8,157 nucleotides of DNA, from positions 1 through 8,157 of the forward strand of contig JACQPF010000090.1 in assembly GCA_016207625.1 (NCBI GenBank), written 5' to 3'. Below the pieces are notes generated by a model. The model was not told where the DNA came from. It made no database searches and worked only from the letters and a program-made list of their open reading frames with translations. The translations under genes were made by a program, and so were the position numbers. Within the stretch, counting starts at the first letter, position 1. Each line of letters begins with the position of its first letter. This document shows, in pieces, positions 1-6,467 of this stretch. The DNA is from Elusimicrobiota bacterium (GTDB taxonomy: Bacteria > Elusimicrobiota > Elusimicrobia > FEN-1173).

Positions 1-22
1 CCTTTGCGCCTATCCTTATCTT

Positions 23-406
23 ATGGAGAGGGGGCGCCTGTCTTCCAAAAAAAGGGCCATTCTCGTTGCCGAGGACGAGCCCGACAACCTCTCCCTGTTC
101 GTTCGGCTCCTGGAGGGCCAGGGCTACCATGTTGTCGGCGTTTGCGACGCTGCCCAAGCGGTGAAGGTTTTGAACAATGGCAGCGTCCGAATCGACGTTT
201 TGGTGACGGACAACCAACTGCCGGGCATGACGGGGGTCGCTTTGGCGCAATACGCGAAACGAACGCGACCCAAGATCCGTGTCGTGGGCATCAGTGCCTT
301 GGCCCGACTCATCAAGCCCCTGGATTCGCCCTTTGACGGCCTTCTTCAAAAGCCCGTTCGCGCGAGGAAGCTCCTGGGAGAAGTGAAACGATTGTTCCAG
401 GCCTGA
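23..406 (+). CDS. Stand-alone response regulator receiver domain protein (CheY-like)
   Basis: This 127-residue protein is a single receiver (REC) domain with no output domain. Phosphorylation by a histidine kinase or phosphotransfer protein would be its input, and it would signal by protein contact in the cytoplasm. The expected residues are all visible: the acidic cluster E17-D18-E19 after the first beta strand (ILVAEDE), the phosphoacceptor D63 in VTDNQLPGMTG, the switch Ser91 (GIS), and the conserved K110-P111 pair. The length matches CheY-type proteins. The ATG at 23 gives a complete domain, but the frame stays open to the left edge and no upstream ribosome site is visible in the 22 bases available, so a longer N terminus is possible. 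An SD-like GGAGAGG lies just after this ATG, so a downstream non-ATG start is conceivable. No kinase partner is in the window. The gene converges on the phage operon and may be host flanking DNA or phage cargo. The family call is firm; the pathway is unknown. Confidence 0.93.
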   Translation: MERGRLSSKKRAILVAEDEPDNLSLFVRLLEGQGYHVVGVCDAAQAVKVLNNGSVRIDVLVTDNQLPGMTGVALAQYAKRTRPKIRVVGISALARLIKPLDSPFDGLLQKPVRARKLLGEVKRLFQA

Positions 407-413
407 TGGCTTC
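407..413. other. Convergent stop-to-stop junction of the response regulator and the phage operon
   Basis: Only 7 bases separate the TGA of the plus-strand response regulator gene (404-406) from the TAG of the minus-strand holin-like gene (414-416). I looked for a stem-loop with a T-run in and around this junction and found none that convinces. Transcripts from either side probably run into the opposite gene unless Rho or an unseen structure stops them. Confidence 0.7.
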
Positions 414-755
414 CTACTTTTGGGAGGGCTCCTGCCGCTTGTCCATCCAAGGCTGCACCGCGGTCAGGAGTATTCCCACCTCTCTCAAAACGTTGATCAA
501 GCGGTTCACCTTGGCTGCGAAAGACAAAGAAAAGCCCGCCCCGAAGATTTTCAGGAGCGTGTCCAAGTCCTCCGGGCTGATGAAGCCCAGAAAGGAGGTC
601 ACAACGGCGCCGAGCGCCAGCCCGCCCAGAACGTAGGACTTTTTTCCTTCCAACGCACCCCGCCATTTCACGAGGAATTGGATCATGGTTTGATACCTCT
701 CTTTCTGAAGTTCTCGTTTTAAAAAGAACATCCCGACTCTCTTGATGAAGTTCAT
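414..755 (-). CDS. Putative holin-like phage membrane protein
   Basis: This 113-residue protein is the last gene of the operon. The segment LEGKKSYVLGG (about residues 35-45) begins a hydrophobic stretch (about 40-59), followed by a charged turn (PEDLD) and a second, weaker apolar segment (about 66-82). A GKKTY-like motif leading into a membrane helix, then a second small-residue-rich helix, is a pattern I recall from small phage holin-like proteins. With its position directly after a likely endolysin, this suggests a holin that permeabilises the inner membrane at lysis. The basic N terminus (residues 1-23) precedes a second start, Met24, with its own ribosome site. The chosen ATG at 755 has GGAGGG five bases upstream, inside the end of the hydrolase gene. 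The function is inferred from topology and context; another phage membrane protein is possible. Confidence 0.6.
   Translation of the reverse strand: MNFIKRVGMFFLKRELQKERYQTMIQFLVKWRGALEGKKSYVLGGLALGAVVTSFLGFISPEDLDTLLKIFGAGFSLSFAAKVNRLINVLREVGILLTAVQPWMDKRQEPSQK
696..703 (-). promoter_or_regulatory. Internal ribosome binding site before Met24 of the holin-like gene
   Basis: On the minus strand AAGAGAGG lies nine bases upstream of an in-frame ATG at 684-686. Initiation here would give a 90-residue product lacking the basic leader but keeping both apolar segments. It competes with the upstream start at 755, so either the annotated start is too long or two products are made. Confidence 0.45.
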
Positions 756-756
756 T

Positions 757-1188
757 TTATCCCTCCCGCCAGAGGAACACCTCCGGCTTTTCTTTGAAGG
801 CCCAGTTCAGGCCCTTGCCGATGAAATTGTCCGCGCCTACATTTATGACCTTGGGGACAGGGCCGCCCCACTTCCGGGAAATCTCCGCCACACCCGGCCG
901 GACCACGACCACATGGCCGTGGGGCTGGTCTTGCTGGCCGGCCACCACCAGATGGCCCTCGTTCGCGTAGGACTGGGCTTCATCGATGGGGATGCGGACC
1001 CATTCTGAAGAACTTCGCATCAAGGCCACCATTCGGTTGGCCAGCAGGGATTTGAATTTTTTGTAACCCATCCGTTCGGACACGGCCTGGACCGCTTGGT
1101 TGCAGAACGTCATTCCCTGGCGCGGCTTGAAGTGCGGGTTGTCATAGGCTTCGCAGAAGGCATCGATAAGGCGATAAAGGTCCGGCAT
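757..1188 (-). CDS. Putative phage endolysin, CHAP/NlpC-like cysteine hydrolase
   Basis: This 143-residue protein has the outline of a small papain-fold peptidoglycan amidase/peptidase. Cys29 sits in TFCNQAV at the start of a helix, as the catalytic cysteine does in CHAP and NlpC/P60 enzymes. His92 sits in HGHVVVVRPG, a beta-hairpin typical of the catalytic histidine. The preceding EGHLVVAG (about 77-84) and the later VGADNF (117-122) complete a pattern seen in phage CHAP-like proteins. A third polar catalytic residue could not be assigned. It would cut peptide or amide bonds of the host wall for lysis. There is no signal peptide and no separate wall-binding domain, so export probably relies on a holin. 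It lies between two small membrane-protein genes, which fits a lysis cassette. The ATG at 1186-1188 follows the previous stop by two bases, with a modest GGGGA ribosome site. A structural or tail-associated hydrolase is the alternative. Confidence 0.65.
   Translation of the reverse strand: MPDLYRLIDAFCEAYDNPHFKPRQGMTFCNQAVQAVSERMGYKKFKSLLANRMVALMRSSSEWVRIPIDEAQSYANEGHLVVAGQQDQPHGHVVVVRPGVAEISRKWGGPVPKVINVGADNFIGKGLNWAFKEKPEVFLWREG
761..766 (-). promoter_or_regulatory. Ribosome binding site of the holin-like gene (first start)
   Basis: GGAGGG lies five bases before the ATG at 753-755, within the last codons of the hydrolase gene, whose TAA ends one base before this ATG. The placement supports translational coupling and the longer 113-residue start. 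Confidence 0.65.
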
Positions 1189-1190
1189 GT

Positions 1191-1451
1191 CTATTTCCCC
1201 AGGGCGTACGCGATGGCCAGGACCGCGCCCACGCCCAGGGCGCCGAAAAGCGGGCCGAAAATAAAGAGAGCGATTTGGCGCCCGATTTTTAGCTCAAGTT
1301 CATGGCGCTGGATGGCGGTCTCTTGGAGGTTTTGGGACTTCTGGAACTCCACCAGGACCCCCTTGAGCCCGGCCAATTCCTGGAGCACCAAATCCAGTTT
1401 GGTCTCCAGGGAGGTCAGGCGCTCAGGAACAGAGGGATTGTCAGGGGACAC
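1191..1451 (-). CDS. Small coiled-coil protein with a C-terminal membrane helix (XhlA-like layout)
   Basis: This 86-residue protein has two parts. Residues about 9-55 are a polar, heptad-like helix (LTSLETKLDLVLQELAGL onward) predicted as a coiled coil. Residues about 58-84 form one strongly hydrophobic, glycine- and alanine-rich membrane helix ending in Gly-Lys. This layout, a short N-terminal coiled coil then a single C-terminal helix, matches phage lysis accessory proteins such as XhlA, though sequence relationship cannot be shown here. The start is GTG at 1449-1451, chosen because GGAGGA lies seven bases upstream and the frame begins just after the previous stop. It immediately precedes the hydrolase gene, supporting a role in lysis or membrane anchoring. 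It could instead be a holin or a spanin-like component; no lipobox or signal peptide is seen. Confidence 0.55.
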   Translation of the reverse strand: MSPDNPSVPERLTSLETKLDLVLQELAGLKGVLVEFQKSQNLQETAIQRHELELKIGRQIALFIFGPLFGALGVGAVLAIAYALGK

Positions 1452-1454
1452 GGG

Positions 1455-1886
1455 CTATTCCTCCAAGTAGTTTACGGTGAAGAAACATTTTTGGGCCACC
1501 GGAAAAGAGAGAGTCTCAGCAATCAGCGTTTCATTGACAGCGCCCTTGATCTTCATGGGGACCAGGACGCCGGCTTCATCTGCGCGGTAGACCTTGCGGA
1601 TCACCTTGCCCCCGGTGAATTTCACTTGCGCCTCGTAGCCGCTGGCCGGCGAAGGCGTGATGGACACCCCCTTCACCACCAGCCGTTTGCCGGCGGCGGG
1701 GGTGATGAAGGTCTGCTGTGCCGTCCCCGACAGTTCCAGCGTTTCGGTCTTCATGGCCACGTCATCGGGCAAGAGGCCGCTGACCGGGAGCGGTTTCAAG
1801 TTGGTGACCCGCCGCGTCTCATTGTTCTCCGCAAAAAGCAGGGTGGGAACCCGGTTCCCATCCTTTAGAGCGTCTTCATTGGGCAT
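1455..1886 (-). CDS. Small beta-rich putative phage virion or tail-tip accessory protein
   Basis: This 143-residue protein has no family I can name with confidence. The N-terminal 35 residues (KDGNRVPTLLFAENNETRR) resemble linker-like starts of small phage structural proteins. From about residue 45 it alternates short apolar strands with turns (ITPAAGKRLVVKGVSITPS, VLVPMKIKGAVNETLIAETL), ending in FFTVNYLEE. This suggests a single beta-sandwich, the fold common in phage decoration and receptor-binding accessory domains. It has no signal peptide or membrane helix. The ATG at 1884-1886 is supported by AGGAGG eight bases upstream, in the 23-base gap after the 622-residue gene. It sits between the tail-tip and lysis genes, where tail fibre accessory proteins often lie. 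A virion role is inferred from position and predicted fold only. Confidence 0.5.
   Translation of the reverse strand: MPNEDALKDGNRVPTLLFAENNETRRVTNLKPLPVSGLLPDDVAMKTETLELSGTAQQTFITPAAGKRLVVKGVSITPSPASGYEAQVKFTGGKVIRKVYRADEAGVLVPMKIKGAVNETLIAETLSFPVAQKCFFTVNYLEE
1459..1464 (-). promoter_or_regulatory. Ribosome binding site deciding a GTG start
   Basis: GGAGGA lies seven bases upstream of the GTG at 1449-1451 and inside the last codons of the preceding gene. It supports the non-ATG start of the 86-residue coiled-coil membrane protein. Confidence 0.65.
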
Positions 1887-1894
1887 TGGTTTTT

Positions 1895-1900
1895 CCTCCT
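1895..1900 (-). promoter_or_regulatory. Strong ribosome binding site in the largest gap of the operon
   Basis: AGGAGG matches the Shine-Dalgarno consensus and lies eight bases before the ATG at 1884-1886. It occupies the 23-base space between the 622-residue and 143-residue genes. Unlike the sites of neighbouring genes, it lies outside the upstream coding region, so this small protein may be translated independently and strongly. Confidence 0.7.
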
Positions 1901-1909
1901 CGAATTCGG

Positions 1910-3778
1910 TTACTCGATCATCTCCGCGTCAACGGAAAATCCGGCCGTCTTGAGCCTCTCGGTGTACGGAAAAGGCATGGATTCCATTTTCCAGGCCACG
2001 TCGAAGATGTCACGGGGCCGGGCCTTGGGCTCGGGATAAAAAGTCACGAGGGGGTGGTCCCGATAGACCTTTTCCAGCTCGTCCTTCTTGGCCGCGTCCA
2101 CCAGGGAGACGCCCCACCGGGCCGTGAACTTGTGGGAGCCTCGGTAGGCGATCAGGTTGCCGTTCAGGGTCCGCAGATGGCCGGACTCAAAGAGCTCCCG
2201 TTTGGGCTCATATTTGTCGAAGTTGGGCAGGACCGAGAGCAGCCGGCCCGCGTAGACCTCGCCCAACTTCTTGAGATGGTTGGACGGGTTCGTACTATAA
2301 GCCGAGACAAAGAACATGGCCGTGGAGGTGGGCTCGAAGGTGAGCACTACGTCCGGACCGGAGAACTCCAGGTTGAATTCTTTCTTCACGCTCTGGTTGA
2401 TGTCCAGAAGCCGGATAAAGGCGGTCCTGTAGTTGGTGTTCAGGAGGATCAAGGTGTCGATGAGCCGTTCCTCCAGGAACCCCGTCGCGTCCAAAAACTG
2501 CACCGCCACCCCGGCCAAGAAGCCGTCCGTGTTGTTGGTGGACTGCCATTGGGTGCTCGGGTCCTTATCCGCCACGAGCTTGGCCAAGGAGGAATTAAAG
2601 ACCGAGTCAATGAACGTTCTTCGCCCGACTTCGTTCAAGGACAGGATGAGCGGCCGGTCCTCCTCCAGGAAGTCGTAGCTGTAGTCGATGTCCACGCCGG
2701 ACACCGTGGGGCTCATAGACAGCCCTCGTACCAACGTGATCTGGGTTTCCAGGATCACGCCCGCCCCGGCCGGGATCTCCCCAGCGCCCAAGGGCAAAGG
2801 GTCGCTGAAGGGCGCGGCCTCCACCTCCTGCACCGTATCCCCGGCCCGGAACTGGACCTGGACGCTTCCCCCTTGGGAGACGTCCCCGCTCAAGGAATAG
2901 TGCGTGGCCTTCACCCGCTGCGGAAAGGTGTCCCGCAAACGGAGGAAGCCCGTGGGCGGCACGATGGGCTGGCCCGAGAGCTTGAAGTAGTCGAATCGAT
3001 AGCGCGACTTGTGCATGAAATGGGACCGGGCGATGTCGAGATAGATGTCGCCCGACAGGGAGCGCAGAGGAGGCGATTCCGTGGTCTGCATGAAGACTTG
3101 GTTGGGGTCATCGTTCCTGTAGGCTTTCATGATCATGCCGCCGCCCGGCCCCTTGGTGGCGATGAATGTCACCGGGATGTTGGACATGGGGACGGACTGG
3201 CCCACGTTGAAGCCGAAGACATTGAAGCCTGAGAAGTTCTCCCACTGGTTGGTCGAGCTGGAAAAAGCCTTCTTGCCGGCGGTAGTAAAGACGACAGGCA
3301 GGATGCTCAGGATGCCGGACCCCGGCGTGGCCGCGAAGGTGAGCTCCCAGAGGAGGCGGTTCTGGAAATCCGTGTTGCCCATGGGCGGATCAAAGAAAGC
3401 GCCTTGGAGCATGGCGATCCCCCACTCATTCTGGTGGGCGGAGGAGTTGCCCGGCCCCAGGTTCTCCCAGAGGAACCGAGTCTCTAGTTCAACGCCTCCT
3501 CGGGCGGAATTGAAGGCCACCTCCATGAGCTTCTCGCCGGAGTCGTTGGGATACTCAAACTGCAAGAAACCGCCGGTTTCGACAGGCGCCTCGCCGAAGT
3601 CCATAAAGTCAGCGGAGGTCTTCCATTGGGAACTCAAAACCCCGTCGTTGAAGTCGTCCACCAAGTCCAAGGGCGTGGTGCCGTCCACGATCTTGATGGC
3701 GGGCTGGGAGATATCCACGCGGAAGTTCTCCACGGCCCTCTGCCAGTCACTGACGGTCTTATAACCGAAGCGGATCAT
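1910..3778 (-). CDS. Multidomain phage tail-tip protein with lectin-like and discoidin-like modules
   Basis: This 622-residue protein appears modular. Residues about 1-35 form an N-terminal cap. Residues about 38-268 look like a concanavalin/laminin-G-type jelly roll: it opens with DDFNDGVLSSQW and closes with YRFDYFKLSG, the usual end of such domains. After a Pro-Pro-Thr-Gly linker comes a beta-sandwich (about 285-370). Residues about 380-515 resemble a discoidin/F5-8-type galactose-binding fold (DKDPSTQWQS, then IDTLILLNTNY). The last 100 residues form a separate domain with an aromatic, proline-rich end (DIFDVAWKMESMPFPY) of the kind seen in phage tail hub or adaptor proteins. Together these suggest a virion protein at the tail tip that binds host surface glycans. 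The ATG at 3778 has GGAGG seven bases upstream and follows the hub gene's TGA by one base. Domain calls come from motif reading; confidence in a tail role is high, in exact folds moderate. Confidence 0.72.
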   Translation of the reverse strand: MIRFGYKTVSDWQRAVENFRVDISQPAIKIVDGTTPLDLVDDFNDGVLSSQWKTSADFMDFGEAPVETGGFLQFEYPNDSGEKLMEVAFNSARGGVELETRFLWENLGPGNSSAHQNEWGIAMLQGAFFDPPMGNTDFQNRLLWELTFAATPGSGILSILPVVFTTAGKKAFSSSTNQWENFSGFNVFGFNVGQSVPMSNIPVTFIATKGPGGGMIMKAYRNDDPNQVFMQTTESPPLRSLSGDIYLDIARSHFMHKSRYRFDYFKLSGQPIVPPTGFLRLRDTFPQRVKATHYSLSGDVSQGGSVQVQFRAGDTVQEVEAAPFSDPLPLGAGEIPAGAGVILETQITLVRGLSMSPTVSGVDIDYSYDFLEEDRPLILSLNEVGRRTFIDSVFNSSLAKLVADKDPSTQWQSTNNTDGFLAGVAVQFLDATGFLEERLIDTLILLNTNYRTAFIRLLDINQSVKKEFNLEFSGPDVVLTFEPTSTAMFFVSAYSTNPSNHLKKLGEVYAGRLLSVLPNFDKYEPKRELFESGHLRTLNGNLIAYRGSHKFTARWGVSLVDAAKKDELEKVYRDHPLVTFYPEPKARPRDIFDVAWKMESMPFPYTERLKTAGFSVDAEMIE

Positions 3779-3779
3779 G

Positions 3780-6467
3780 TCATAGCCTCCAGTTCACTTC
3801 CGTCCGGCGCTTCACGTCATCGTGGGCGATCCCCACGACCCGGGCCGAGAAGGTCTGGGCCAGATGCGCCGGCTGGGCGATTTGGAGGGTCACGGGGTCC
3901 CCCGGCTCCAGCTCCGGCATGTAGCGGACGATCAAGGTCCCGCGCTTCTTGGGGTCCTTGTAGCGGCGGTAGTACCGCTTGCCCATGGAGGTGGCCAGGT
4001 CCACGTCCGAGGGAAACATGAGGCTTCCGCCGCCGACTGAAAGAGCCCTCTCTTCAAACTGGTCGTTGGAGGTGGGAAACGGGTCGCCCTCGGTCTGGGA
4101 GTTCACCGTCACTGAAAAGGAGCCGAAGTGGGCCTCGATCCGGTTGAACACCCGGTCCCAGCCGGGCGTGAGGGAGGACACCTCGATGATGTTGGACTCA
4201 TCCAAGACGGCCACGGGGGCCGTGGAAGAAGACTTGTTGCGAAAGAAGAACCTCCCGTCGCCGTTCACGCCGATCTCGTAGTCGGCGATCTTGGCCAGCT
4301 CCTTGATTACGTCCAGCACTTTGCGGGTGCCCACATTGGCCAGAGAGAGGAACACCACGCTGGTGCTGTAGACAAAGAAACTCTCCCGGAAAAGCGGCGC
4401 GGTCGTTCCCGCCGGGTTCAGGAGAATGAGCATGAGGAGCTTGTCGGGGCTGGACCCCTGGGCCCGGGCCAACTCATCGGAGGTGATCTCATCGCCCGCG
4501 CCCACGGCCCGGTAAAAGGAGAAGCCGCTCAGGTTGTTGGCGTTGTGGGCCGTGAATCGCCGAACTGTCCCGCCGTTCGCGTCGAAGATCGCCGTCCACC
4601 GATCCCAGAAAATCGGGGTGGTCCCTGGATCGATGACGGGGGAAATCGCCAGGCCGGGCAAAAAGAGTCGGCGCACTGAGCCGAAGGTCGGCCCCTCCGA
4701 GCCCCGGATTTCGATTTTGAACTTGAGGAACCGCCGGGAAGTGGTGTTGCTGAAGGTGCCCAAATTCCCGCCGTTGGCCACGGTCTGCTCGGGGTCAAAG
4801 GAATTGCCGTCGCCGCTGAAGGCGTATTTGAAGCTCACGTCCAGGCTGTTGCCGTTCACTTCCGCGAAGAAGGAGCCCAGGGTGTCCAGTTGGGAGAAGC
4901 TGATGAGGTTCGGCAGGTGGACCGTGTAATCGATGACCTTCTCCCAGGTGCCCACGGGTGGGGTGAGGTCATCCGCCATGCGGAAGTAATCGATTTCCAG
5001 GAATTGAAAACCGAAGGCCTTGGCCCGGAAGCCGTTCACGGAGCCGGCCCCCGAGCCTAAGAAACCGGAGGCCACTTCCGCGCCGTCCACCCGAAACCGC
5101 CACGTGCCGGCCGCATCGTCCAGCTCCAAGCGGTAACTGTGGAAGACCGTGGAGTTTTGGAAAAGGCTGATCGTGGAGGCGCCTTCGATCTGCACATGGA
5201 ACCCGTCGGTGAAAAGCACCCGGACGCCGCGCGTGGAGCCGAAAGGGAAGAAACTGGACACCTCGAAGGTCCCGGTGTTGGGCGACCACTTGAAGCGCCA
5301 ATAGAGGCTCCGGCGGGGGAAGGCGCCGTTCACGTTCTCCATGATCCAAAAACCGTTGGTGGCCACGAACATAGAGAGGACGCCGTTCTCCACCTTCTTG
5401 TCCGAGGTGTTCACCTCGCTCTCGTTCCAGCCGGACTCCTGGTTGGGCAGGACATCCGCCTCATAGCGGGCGGGCCAGTGGACGATGAGGGAGTCGGGCA
5501 CCTTGCTGAAATTGATCCCGGACGCCGTGCCGGACTGCCATTCGGCCTGGGTTTCCAAGGGGTCTAGGGTGAGGGCCCCGTCGCCCGGGGGCGGCGCGGG
5601 CTCCGACGCGACCCGGGCCTGGACCAGGGAATAGGCGTTGAAGTCCGATTCCAGGGTGTGCAGCATCTCGGCCGAGAAGGACGGGTCCGGGAAAGTGACC
5701 GGCTCGATCTTGTCCACCTGGACCTCGGGCACAAGCGCCAGAACGTCCTGGACCACCTGGTGGATTTGCTGGTTCGTTTTCCAGCGGATGTAATCCACTT
5801 GAACATCCTGGCCGGGCCCGGGCTGGGTGGGGCTGAAGGTGATCTTGGCTGGCTTCCCGATCTCGTTCAACTGGGAGACCGAATAGTTCTTGCCCGGCCG
5901 GGATTTGACCCCGGCCACGCGGACCTCCTTAATGATCCCCACGCCGTTTTGCCCCGTGAAAAAGTCCGCCTTAACTCCGTCGCCCATGCCGATAAATTCG
6001 TGGGGCACCAGGATTCCGGCGCCTTCCGAGGAACGGGTCTCCAGGAAGACTTCCATACCCCTGAGCGTGATCTGGAGGGTGGGTCGCCGGGAGTCCTGCA
6101 GCACATCCTCCATCACGCCCGTGAACATGGGGAACACTTCCTCCGTGGAACCGGGTTTGAGTCCCAAGCGGACCCGGACCTTGGACCTGTAACGGAGGAA
6201 CCCGTTGAAGCGAGACGAAGTCTCGTCCCACAGGCGGGCGGAATTGTCCACCTCGATCCGGAGGTTGGAGGACTTAAACTCGTTCAAATCGTCGGTATCC
6301 AATTTCCAGGACAAGCGGTCCATCATCACGATCTCCGGGGTGATGTCGATGGGCGTAGGCTCCCAGGAATTGCCGTCCGGAAGACGGCGGAAAAGCTCGA
6401 TCCTCCGCACCGGGCGGATTTCGTGGGACTGCTGCATGGCCTTGTATTCGGTCGAGACCGATTTCAT
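3780..6467 (-). CDS. Phage tail/baseplate hub protein with inserted lectin-like domains
   Basis: This 895-residue protein probably forms the hub at the tail tip. Residues 1-145 contain the hub-type N-terminal pattern: SSNLRIEVDNSARLWDE, then RSKVRVRLGL and FTGVMEDV, ending in LQITLRGMEVFL. The C-terminal 180 residues have the matching half: VLDVIKELAKIADYEIGVN, then RVFNRIEAHFG, RRYKDPKKRGTLIVRY, and LEPGDPVTLQIA. Between them are inserts: a beta region (about 150-285), a concanavalin-like jelly roll (about 295-500, closing with LEIDYFRMAD), a beta-sandwich (about 505-610, with KYAFSGDGNSF), and a further beta-rich segment (about 610-715). The hub normally links the tail tube to the tip; the inserted domains suggest glycan binding. 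No lysozyme or peptidase motif is visible. The ATG overlaps the tape measure stop by four bases (ATGA), implying coupling. The hub call rests on motifs plus position directly after the tape measure gene. Confidence 0.78.
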   Translation of the reverse strand: MKSVSTEYKAMQQSHEIRPVRRIELFRRLPDGNSWEPTPIDITPEIVMMDRLSWKLDTDDLNEFKSSNLRIEVDNSARLWDETSSRFNGFLRYRSKVRVRLGLKPGSTEEVFPMFTGVMEDVLQDSRRPTLQITLRGMEVFLETRSSEGAGILVPHEFIGMGDGVKADFFTGQNGVGIIKEVRVAGVKSRPGKNYSVSQLNEIGKPAKITFSPTQPGPGQDVQVDYIRWKTNQQIHQVVQDVLALVPEVQVDKIEPVTFPDPSFSAEMLHTLESDFNAYSLVQARVASEPAPPPGDGALTLDPLETQAEWQSGTASGINFSKVPDSLIVHWPARYEADVLPNQESGWNESEVNTSDKKVENGVLSMFVATNGFWIMENVNGAFPRRSLYWRFKWSPNTGTFEVSSFFPFGSTRGVRVLFTDGFHVQIEGASTISLFQNSTVFHSYRLELDDAAGTWRFRVDGAEVASGFLGSGAGSVNGFRAKAFGFQFLEIDYFRMADDLTPPVGTWEKVIDYTVHLPNLISFSQLDTLGSFFAEVNGNSLDVSFKYAFSGDGNSFDPEQTVANGGNLGTFSNTTSRRFLKFKIEIRGSEGPTFGSVRRLFLPGLAISPVIDPGTTPIFWDRWTAIFDANGGTVRRFTAHNANNLSGFSFYRAVGAGDEITSDELARAQGSSPDKLLMLILLNPAGTTAPLFRESFFVYSTSVVFLSLANVGTRKVLDVIKELAKIADYEIGVNGDGRFFFRNKSSSTAPVAVLDESNIIEVSSLTPGWDRVFNRIEAHFGSFSVTVNSQTEGDPFPTSNDQFEERALSVGGGSLMFPSDVDLATSMGKRYYRRYKDPKKRGTLIVRYMPELEPGDPVTLQIAQPAHLAQTFSARVVGIAHDDVKRRTEVNWRL
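3786..3790 (-). promoter_or_regulatory. Ribosome binding site of the 622-residue tail-tip gene
   Basis: GGAGG lies seven bases before the ATG at 3776-3778 and is formed by the last codons of the hub gene (Trp-Arg-Leu-stop). It supports the chosen start and coupling between hub and tail-tip translation. Confidence 0.6.

Noticed and set aside
4..336. A 110-codon plus-strand frame overlapping the response regulator
   Set aside because: The overlapping frame at 23-406 encodes a receiver domain with all conserved residues; this one is an Arg/Gly-rich shadow.
418..440. A possible terminator hairpin near the convergent junction (GGAG/CTCC pairing)
   Set aside because: The stem is four base pairs with a two-base loop and lacks a suitable T-run on either strand, so it is not a credible intrinsic terminator.
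1886..3232. A 448-codon plus-strand open frame opposite the 622-residue tail-tip gene
   Set aside because: It is rich in Gly, Arg, His and Val with no recognisable domain, and the opposite strand has a modular protein with a proper ribosome site and tight operon spacing.
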